This document shows, piece by piece, positions 57,001 through 64,000 of a stretch of 64,000 bases of DNA. How positions within the stretch are numbered: position 1 is the stretch's first letter; every line of letters starts with the position of its first letter. Origin of the DNA: Oenanthe sinensis (Eukaryota > Streptophyta > Magnoliopsida > Apiales > Apiaceae); NCBI GenBank assembly GCA_028671895.1, contig JAPMAC010000197.1:3353001-3417000 (forward strand). Direction: 5' to 3'. A program made the position numbers and the translations under genes. The notes below the pieces were generated by a model. The model searched no databases. It saw only the letters and a program-made list of their open reading frames with translations, and was not told where the DNA came from.

Positions 57001-60000
57001 AGGCCTTGACAACATTTTGAGAATGATTAGCACACCAAAAGACCTTATTATTTTCATGTTATTCGTGGAGTTAAAGATCTTCAAAATATGTGTCAAATCA
57101 TCTCTTTGTATGCTATTAATTCTTAAATTTTATAAATTCGTGAACGAATTTTTTCAAAAGCAAGGAGAATGATCATAACATGGAATTAAAATACTAGTTT
57201 GAATTTACTTGAATATTTTTTGTTGTAATTTGTTATATATTGATTATATTAGATAGATAGAATATTACGAATATTTTAGATTATAGCAATAGAATAATAA
57301 AAAAGGATTTGTTTCCTTCCTTTATTAGGATTTTACTTGATCGTTAAGTTTTAGGAATTTACTCCTATATAGGAAGTTGTAATATATTGTAATCCTTTAT
57401 TAGGATTAAAAGTTATAATAGTGGTTGTTTTATGGTTGTATAATCTTGGGCTAGTGAATTTTTGTGGTTGATTCACTCAAATCTATCATTTCTTTATTTT
57501 TCCTTTTGTCCAGCATCACCAATTTTTTTCTCTTCTAATTGATATATAGTGTCTAATGGTCCAATCAAATTACCTACATCATTTTCTATTACTTAATCTA
57601 ACTATATGCTACTAGTGCAAACTGGTCTAATCTAGACTCCTAATGTTTGCACCTCATACTGAAAGGAGTAATTGCCGGAAACATATTAAATTATAATTAA
57701 TTCAACTGCGCAGTTAGTATTTAGTTAAAGATGAGTACGTAGAAGCATCAATATTTATGTATGCATATTAAGAGGGTGTGTTTGTGGGCTTAAAGTTGGA
57801 GGACTTAAAAGTGATTTTTAACTTTTAGTTAAAAAATGTGTGTTTGTATAATAAGTTAAAAAGTAACTTAAAGTTAAAAAACAGCTTAAAGTAAGAAGTT
57901 TGTAGGATGTACTTTTTTGAAAAACTTATTTTGTTTTTTGTAATTTTATTTGATAAAAATTGATATCCTCATTCACATGTATAACTTATAAATTTTATTG
58001 TTATTTTATAATTTTAATAACTCATATAAGCTAGACATAACAATAAAATTATCCAAAGAGGTATTAACTTAAAAGTTTAACGTTTTACTTTTCACTTTAA
58101 ATGATTTCAAGTCGCAAGTATTTTTTTAAATTTTACCAAACAAGCTCTAAACACCTTGCATTCTAAATTTTAACCAACTCAATAAAGAATTATCATGACA
58201 GCGTGCATTAAAAATATCTGTGAGAAAACTAAGGGTAGAAAAATATATTTGAAATCAAGATATTTAACTCTTCTTATTCCAAAAGCATAACAAATAATTT
58301 GTAATAATAATAAAAATATTAAAAGTGATGTGTATATAAAAATATCTGTATCAAAGAAATATAAAAAAAAATACAATTTATTAATGACATGAATTTAACA
58401 TGGAAAAATATACAAATTACTTGATGACTTGAAATTACCTAATGAATACTACAATTTTACTATATTAGTATTAGGTACCTAAACAAAAAGGCATCCTTAA
58501 TACAAATTACTTGATGACTTGAAATTTTTTTAATTTTCAATCAAATCTATCCATTAACTATTATCATCTTTTTAACGGCCCTCTTTCAAGTTTTACAACG
58601 AAAGTTAAGATCTCCTTAAATCCCTTCATTTCTTAAACCAAAGTTGGGTGTTTTTAACAGCATATGTTGAGTAATTCCTGTAAGAATCCAAATATGGCAT
58701 ATCTTATAACTAGTAACACCAATCTGGTGCATATAAACTAAATATTCATTTCGTTTTACTGCAAACAAAACTTTAAACAAAAGTTGATCGTTTCTCCTTC
58801 ATTCTTCTTTTTTATTGCCAAATTTCTCTTTCGTTCTTAAAATGACTTGCACTTCTCAGTCAGAAACTCGGAATATCTTCGTTTAGTTATTCTCGTATTT
58901 AACCTTCATTTGAAATTTCTTCAATATATTAACTACAATAAATAAACCTGACTTTGAACCCAACTCAGGCCATTACCACAACTACTGTTATTTGACATTT
59001 ACTCAGAGCAGAGATGGATGCAAATTTTTAATGGAAGGACTTGAATTAAAACAAAAAATAAATAAATAATGTGATTAAAAAAGTTGTCCAAGGACCTCAT
59101 ACATGAATCCCGAATAGTTTGCAGACAAACATATTCATGTTCTTTTCATTAGATAACTAATAGTCTAATACATAAACTTGTAAGTGGTAAGGTGACAGGG
59201 AGCTTAAACAAACACTTGCAAGTAAGTTGTGAACTATGACAGTTGACATTCCAAGATCACAAAATATAATAAACTTTTACTTACTGATGATATAGCTTCA
59301 AATTCCAAGTGGCGCACTTCTGTCTCAGAACCATCTTCACATAATGAATAGTTATTTATCTACAACAGTGAACTAAACAAATTACGAAGAGTAAAAGTCG
59401 GAAGAGCTAGCATTCTTTCATTATATGTATATATAATATATATATATACTTATATCTTGACAAAACTTTTTGGATTGTAAATTCAGAGAGAACTGGAAAT
59501 GACAAGTGATGTGGTGCATATAAACTATAAATTCTTATATACACACCTATAGTTTTCTCTCTCCAAACTTTCTCTCTCCAGGTTCTTTCTATTGCTTCTC
59601 ACTCTTTAACTGACTTCTTCTACAAGCTCTTGTTCTACTCTATTCTATCTCTGATTCTCTGTTTATCTCTGTTAATTCCCTATGATTTGTTAGTTTAATG
59701 CACTTATACACTGAAAACACCAAAAACAGTTGCATTTCTGCAATCTCAGTTCATAGTTCCTGACAGATTTGGTACCAGAGCGAGCTTTTCGATCAAGCAC
59801 TGGTTCAATTGCGTTGTGCAATTTGAGACGAGTAGTGTGAAGTGATCATAGTGAAAATCACAGAAAAATTCACAGAGTTATAACTCTTGCACACCACGGG
59901 GTTGATTACTCTGTTGTTGTTTGAACTTCTCTACCTGTTTGTCCTCGTCTTACAGATCTAATAGTTTTGCTGATTCAATTTGAGAAAACTAAAAAAATAT

Positions 60001-62940
60001 CAGGTCAATTATTATAAATAGCAATTGCTAACGTAAACTTTCATTATGTTGAATATTAAGAAAATGGAATATCTTTTCTACCAATCTCTCTAGATTCTCT
60101 CTACTGTTTCTCTCTCTATAACTGACTTCTTGTACAAGCTATCTATCATGCTCTTGTCCTACTCTAAGAATAAAATAAAGAAAGAGATCGTCTATATCCT
60201 GTATCAATCATAGGATCACTCTATGAATAGGTCAATTCTCTGTGACCTCCCACACTCCACGACATCCCTTGCTTCTCGCTGCGAACGGCTCATCTACCGA
60301 GGAGTAGAAGCGCTGGTCCCCTTCAGTCAACTTACTATTACCTACCGTAGGACCTCCATCCCCGAAGCGAAGAAAGAGGAGCAGGAACAAGAGGTTGTCC
60401 TCTCCCGGCCCCAGTAGTTCCGCAACTACTACCGTGGTTGTTGCCAACGGGGATCCCCCATTCAGAAAGGTTATTGGGTCGGCCGTTAGGTCCAAAGTTG
60501 TGTGTCACTGCTATGGTGCCGATAGATTCACTATTTCAGCACCGTTATCAGACATTGCAGGAAAGAAAATCCGGTACTTTTCTTGGTCGTGAATATATGA
60601 ATGGGTTCGCTGTTCAAGAATTCTTGTTTGGGCAGTTCATACCATCCATACATACATAGTGTTTTGATCTAATATTTCAATTCTTCCGTGTTTCAGCAGT
60701 AGACTATTGTTCCTTCTATATCTAATTTTCTGTTTATCTCTGTTAATTCTCTTAGTGCACTTGTACATTGAAAACATCAAAAATGGTTACATTTCTCTAC
60801 AATCTCAGTTAACAATTCCCAACAGAATTGTCTCTTCTTTTTTTCTAATCAACGTTTTATATTTTACTATTTTAAGTATTAGCTCAATCAGTACAGAAAA
60901 AAATTTAGTTTTACCAATCTTCTAGTAACCTCTTCAAGAAACCTACTACAATGTTTCTACATCAAATTAATTAGAACATTCATATAAAATTTTGTGAGCT
61001 TATGCTACTACAAACAGGTATCAATAATCATACAAGACCTGTTTTTTTAAGGTCTCGGTTTTGAATCAAGGCAACAGTTGTTTCATCTTAAATGAACAAT
61101 ATCAATCAAAAGGTTCACTTTCAAATAATTATTTTGGGGGGAGGGAGTGGAAGATAATGAAACCTAATAAAGACACAGATGAACTGAGCAAAGAGAATTT
61201 GTTCAACATTCGTTGGGTTGGGAAGACGATTAAACATATTTTACACAGATTAACTGGGCCAAGAGGATTTGTTGAGGTATTTTTGCAACTTAAAATAAAA
61301 AATGGAAAATCATGGAATTACCACTTCCAAGAAGCAATCAGGCCTAGTCTTCTCATGAGAAAATTTACCCGGGGAAATGGATCGAGCTCCCTCAATTTGC
61401 ATTTCAAGGCACTCCAAATCTGCGATATTTACTGTCAGCTGCTAGACCAATAGACAGAATGCAATATAACTTGAAACGTTAGGCCATTATGATACAAGTA
61501 TACAACTGCCCGCACTGCAATATAATGAACAAACAATAAAAATAACTACAAATCTACAATTTAATTGAGCATCCTTATAAACTAGTACTAGCCAGTTAGT
61601 GAGGCCTCTTGTGAAAGTAATGTGCAAGAGCTTATGCTTCACTGTTCTTTATATGTAAAATGTAACATGGAAATGACGACACCTAGAGAACTTTCCAGTT
61701 CTAAAACTCTATTACTCAAAGTACTATATTAGAGGAAGGACAATAAAACATCCCGGGAAAGAGTTCTCTGAATCTAATAGGGAGAAATGATACAGCGCTT
61801 TGGTAGAAAAGTGAAAAACTGCAGTGCTGGAAGTTGTTGCACAAGAATGCACCCACTTCCAAGCCCATAAAGTACTGTGAAATGATTCTATCCTCCACAA
61901 GATGCATAATGCTTGAAGCCCCAGGATGGATGCAAAGTCTGTATAAATAGAAAACTGGAAATCTATATAGAAGTCATTATAAATCTGCCTTATTTTTTCA
62001 CATAATTCGGTCAAGTGCATCAATATAAACCTAGCCAAAATACTTACCCAGATCAGAAGCCACTAACCTTTATACTTGAGAATGGAAATTTTATAGTCTA
62101 TCAATGACCAACATATTTATTGACTTGCCCTTACAAATTGCAATATGTGAGTGTAAATCTTATCTCAGTTCTTAAAATATCCAAAAATAAAGAAATAGTC
62201 TGCATACCACAATTTTCAAATGTAATTATGCTATAATGCAAAATTGCTAATATAAAGTAGTACAAATGATCAAGTCAATAAATATTGGTGCTCGGTCTTT
62301 TCTTGTGCAGGTGGTTTAACTTTGCAGGGAACACGTCAGGGTCAGAGGATGTGGAAATACAAAGATGAAAACATTGCAGCAAATTAGTAGTCAAGCTAGT
62401 TGTTACCTGTCACAGTTGAAAACTGTGCATGCAAGCCATCAGTTTCCTGATACGTGACTATAAATTTGGGTTGATCCATCAAATTTGCATTTTCAATCAT
62501 AATATTTGGACCTCTTGGTAGTAAATTGGGATTGTTTTGATACAAAATATTCCACAAAGAAGACATCCAAGGATCTAGAGCACCTTCATACCTGCAATAA
62601 TGCCTCACTGCCTCTGGATCTTTATTTTTACTAAGAATATAAAAAATATAAATACATATAACGTCCAGTTGTTTGAATAAAGAGTAAAATACAATGTAAT
62701 CAGAACGTTGAAAGAGCATAAATAATGATTAATGACCATTCATATTATTTAGTTAAATTACTACATTGGCAAGGCCGAATTATTACCCTGAAGGATGCTG
62801 ATCATCTCCGAGACCTCTTTCAATGATTGCAACTGCCCCGAGATCACAAAGTCTTTTATCAAGCTTCTTTGCAACAAACTGCAAAATGAAATACATATAT
62901 ATTTAACAAACCACAGTACTATTCAAAGTCATAAAAACGA

Positions 62941-62998
<58 letters not shown>

Positions 62999-63708
62999 GC
63001 AAGTTGGAATACGAGAAGTGTACATTACATTGTATTTCTGATAACCTGAATCACCTAATCCAAATACCGCATAACGAACTCCTTCTAGCCAATGCTGATT
63101 CAGATTCCTCTGCAGTAGATGTTTCCAAAATGCCTATGAATTGCAAAACACGAAACCAATTAGACCACGACACAAGTAACTAATTTATTATGTACACATT
63201 AAAATTGTAAACAACCTTCATCGGATCTGGTGTGTCACCCTGGCCTGTAGTGGAAACTACGAAAATTACATTATCCTCATTGGGCAGTAAACTCTGAAAC
63301 CAAGATTAAAATAATTAGGCTTAATGCTTTACAAATGAATATCTATTCTAACAAATCTCGGTTGAGTCAGAGTGACCTGGGATGACAGATGATTAATCAA
63401 ACGTTGAATATATATTTTAAATGATCAGGCTTATAACTTTATAAATAAACATTTGTTCTGATAAATCTCGGGATGAGTCAGAGTCTAACTCAGGACCTCG
63501 AACACGACAGCGGATTAATCAAATGTCGAATATATACAAGTTTAGAGCAAATAGAAGAATAGTATATTACGGAATCATATTCATCGATGGAGAGGAGGGC
63601 GACGGGGCAGCCTCTGCGCTCAGCTTCGCGGGCTATTCTTTCAGCTGCGTCCATTGCGTTTCCTGTTTGGGAGGCATACAGAATCACCACCATCTTCTTC
63701 TTCTCCAT
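51075..63708 (-). CDS. ATR3: NADPH-dependent diflavin oxidoreductase 1 (ATR3/TAH18), 12 exons
   Basis: Cytosolic FMN/FAD reductase that passes electrons from NADPH to the DRE2 iron-sulfur protein, for cytosolic Fe-S assembly and other clients. Exons, in transcript order: 63571-63708, 63216-63293, 63029-63133, 62787-62878, 62407-62591, 61322-61431, 59285-59359, 55706-55816, 55216-55323, 52078-52197, 51696-51912, 51075-51604. All introns are GT-AG. The sum is 622 codons, the usual family length. FMN domain: YASQTGNA (11-18), STTGQGD, GLGDSGYQKYN. FAD domain: RAFSISS (399-405) and GLCSSWL (433-439). NADPH domain: GPGTGCAPFRGF (472-483), YVQHKMRE, IYVAGSS and terminal EAWS. The start at 63708 is preferred over the upstream in-frame ATG at 63801, which would add residues unlike the family. 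The exon 6 acceptor could be 61431 or 61419 (both in frame). No break seen, so probably functional. Confidence 0.93.
52198..55215 (-). other. ATR3 intron 9 (3.0 kb)
   Basis: AT-rich and non-coding. Contains the MITE at 54268-54650 and a short direct repeat (AATTGTTTGGTAAAAT near 53420 and 53475). Short open frames here are not supported. Confidence 0.8.
54268..54650. mobile_element. PIF/Harbinger-type MITE in ATR3 intron 9
   Basis: Termini GAGCATCTCCAATGC and CCCTGGGAGATGCTC form an inverted repeat of about 11 bp, flanked by the 3-bp duplication TAA (54265-54267, 54651-54653). 383 bp, no ORF. It shares ATGGTTGGAGTTG and ATTATAGATAATG-like stretches with the element at 49034-49800. Confidence 0.85.
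56300..57420. mobile_element. Small LTR-like repeat pair in intron 7 (TRIM-like)
   Basis: A segment at about 56405-56545 (TTAGATGGATAGAATATT, GATTATAGTA, AAAAAGGATTTG, TTATTAGGATTTTACTT) recurs at 57235-57330. About 0.7 kb of unrelated sequence lies between, without coding capacity. Next to the first copy, 56301-56360 and 56361-56425 are a tandem pair of about 65 bp. The direct repeats suggest a terminal-repeat retrotransposon in miniature, but I found no clear primer site or target duplication. Confidence 0.4.
57772..58147. mobile_element. TAA-flanked MITE in ATR3 intron 7
   Basis: Starts GAGGGTGTGTTTGTGGGC and ends TTACCAAACAAGCTC, an imperfect inverted repeat, with TAA on both sides (57769-57771 and 58148-58150). 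The GTGTTTG...CAAACA ends and TAA duplication fit PIF/Harbinger MITEs. Internally it has repeated AAAGTTAAAAA-like sequence. Confidence 0.65.
59520..60823 (+). mobile_element. Small LTR retroelement (TRIM-like) in intron 6
   Basis: LTR 1 (about 59520-59765) ends TTCCTGACA and is followed by TGGTACCAGAGC (59770-59781), one base from the canonical tRNA-Met primer site. LTR 2 is recognisable in two parts, 60075-60165 (AACTGACTTCTTGTACAAGC) and 60705-60823 (CTGTTTATCTCTGTTAATTC and CCCAACA). A foreign insert lies between them. The internal part, about 300 bp, has no coding capacity. The outer left edge is not well defined. Confidence 0.55.
60168..60704. other. GC-rich insert, probably organellar DNA
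   Basis: The middle of this insert (about 60230-60600) is visibly richer in G and C than any neighbouring intron DNA. It contains stretches such as CTCGCTGCGAACGGCTCATC and CTCTCCCGGCCCCAGTAGTT, in the style of plant mitochondrial DNA. It splits LTR 2 of the TRIM-like element. Overlapping open frames on both strands (such as 60223-60417 plus and 60232-60495 minus) come with the high GC and are not claimed as genes. A plastid or nuclear gene fragment is the alternative. Confidence 0.45.
61432..62406 (-). other. ATR3 intron 5 (1.0 kb)
   Basis: No nested feature recognised. Minus-strand open frames at 61716-62038 are not supported as exons. Confidence 0.75.
62944..62993. repeat. (AT)n microsatellite in ATR3 intron 3
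   Basis: About 25 AT units in the short intron between exons 3 and 4. Confidence 0.95.
63294..63570 (-). other. ATR3 intron 1
   Basis: Donor GTAATA after exon 1, acceptor TTTCAG before exon 2. Contains a rough duplication of AATCTCGG...GAGTCAGAG (63354 and 63464 areas). Confidence 0.75.
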
Positions 63709-63752
63709 AATTATCAAACTAAAACCTACATAATTATTAATTAACCCCCACT

Positions 63753-63758
63753 TATATA
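63753..63758 (-). promoter_or_regulatory. Candidate TATA box of ATR3
   Basis: Minus strand reads GTATATAAGT about 45-50 bases upstream of the ATG. A start site about 30 bases further on would leave a leader of only some 15 bases, so the true TATA box may lie elsewhere. Confidence 0.3.
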
Positions 63759-64000
63759 CTCGGATGCTCCGAATCAAAATCTGGGTTATTTTTATTTTCA
63801 CTTTAAAATATTATTTTCGGTGGATTAAATTAATTTATATAAATTTTATTATTTAGTATGTGAATAGTAATTACTGGGAAATTGCACTCGCGGCTTTTTA
63901 AATTTATTAAAAACTATATAGCATCAATTTTATAATTTTGAAAATTTTATTAACTAAATAATTATTTCTATCTATATTATCTACCTGTACTAGTTATACT

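Larger units (their letters stand above)
55817..59284 (-). other. ATR3 intron 7 (3.5 kb)
   Basis: Largest intron. Contains a repeat pair (56300-57420), a TAA-flanked MITE (57772-58147) and AT-rich unique DNA. No nested gene recognised. Confidence 0.8.
59360..61321 (-). other. ATR3 intron 6 (2.0 kb)
   Basis: Contains the TRIM-like element (59520-60823) with a GC-rich insert. The plus-strand frame at 61061-61453 overlaps exon 6 antisense and is not a gene. Confidence 0.8.

Noticed and set aside
60223..60659. Overlapping open frames in the GC-rich insert as genes
   Set aside because: Frames are open on both strands because of base composition; no recognised protein.
61061..61453. 130-codon plus-strand frame
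   Set aside because: It overlaps ATR3 exon 6 in antisense and contains no recognisable domain.
63709..63801. Longer ATR3 N-terminus starting at 63801
   Set aside because: The added residues do not fit the family, whose members begin a few residues before the LYASQTGNA motif; the ATG at 63708 gives the normal length.
1..64000. tRNA, rRNA or other structured RNA genes
   Set aside because: I looked for tRNA-like arms and rRNA sequence and found none; only tRNA primer sites of retroelements.

Overview
This is a stretch of nuclear DNA from a flowering plant, most likely a eudicot. It is very AT-rich. It carries one spliced housekeeping gene whose introns are enlarged by small transposons, next to a large nest of Ty1/copia LTR retrotransposons. 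I cannot name the species from sequence alone.

Layout. 1-5885: AT-rich intergenic DNA with tandem duplications and a cluster of TA-flanked non-autonomous elements that share terminal sequences. 5886-10309: the decayed downstream ORF of an old SIRE-like copia element, followed by its 3' LTR, which starts near 10310 and ends near 38050. That LTR is split into four pieces by three younger insertions. TE1 (10408-19548, minus strand, 1.7-kb LTRs, TSD TCTAT) is a complete but stop-ridden copia element. TE2 (19952-31391, plus strand, TSD ACTTA) is a SIRE-like complex with three LTR copies and two internal deletions. TE3 (31504-37301, plus strand, TSD TAAGC/TAAGT) is a SIRE-like element that has lost the second half of pol. 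TE4 (about 38051-48340, minus strand) is another SIRE-like element, abutting the old LTR and cut off before its 3' LTR.

48341-50553 holds a Stowaway-type MITE, a long-armed inverted-repeat element and a broken 3' fragment of a BAHD acyltransferase gene. 51075-63708 (minus strand) is a 12-exon gene for the NADPH-dependent diflavin oxidoreductase ATR3/TAH18. The modelled exons sum to 1869 nt (622 codons plus stop) with an open frame and consensus splice sites throughout. Its introns contain two TAA-flanked MITEs, two small LTR-like repeat pairs, and a GC-rich insert that looks organellar.

The most unusual signal is a short degenerate motif that each SIRE-type element carries throughout its body. 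In TE2 and TE3 the motif is ATCAATTGAT and variants; in TE4 it is AAACTCTGA. The motif is dense in LTR and spacer DNA, and it recurs inside the coding regions in one fixed reading frame (Ser-x-Asp in TE2, Asn-Ser-Asp/Glu in TE4). The old LTR carries a third, different repeated motif (CATCGCCACTTA).
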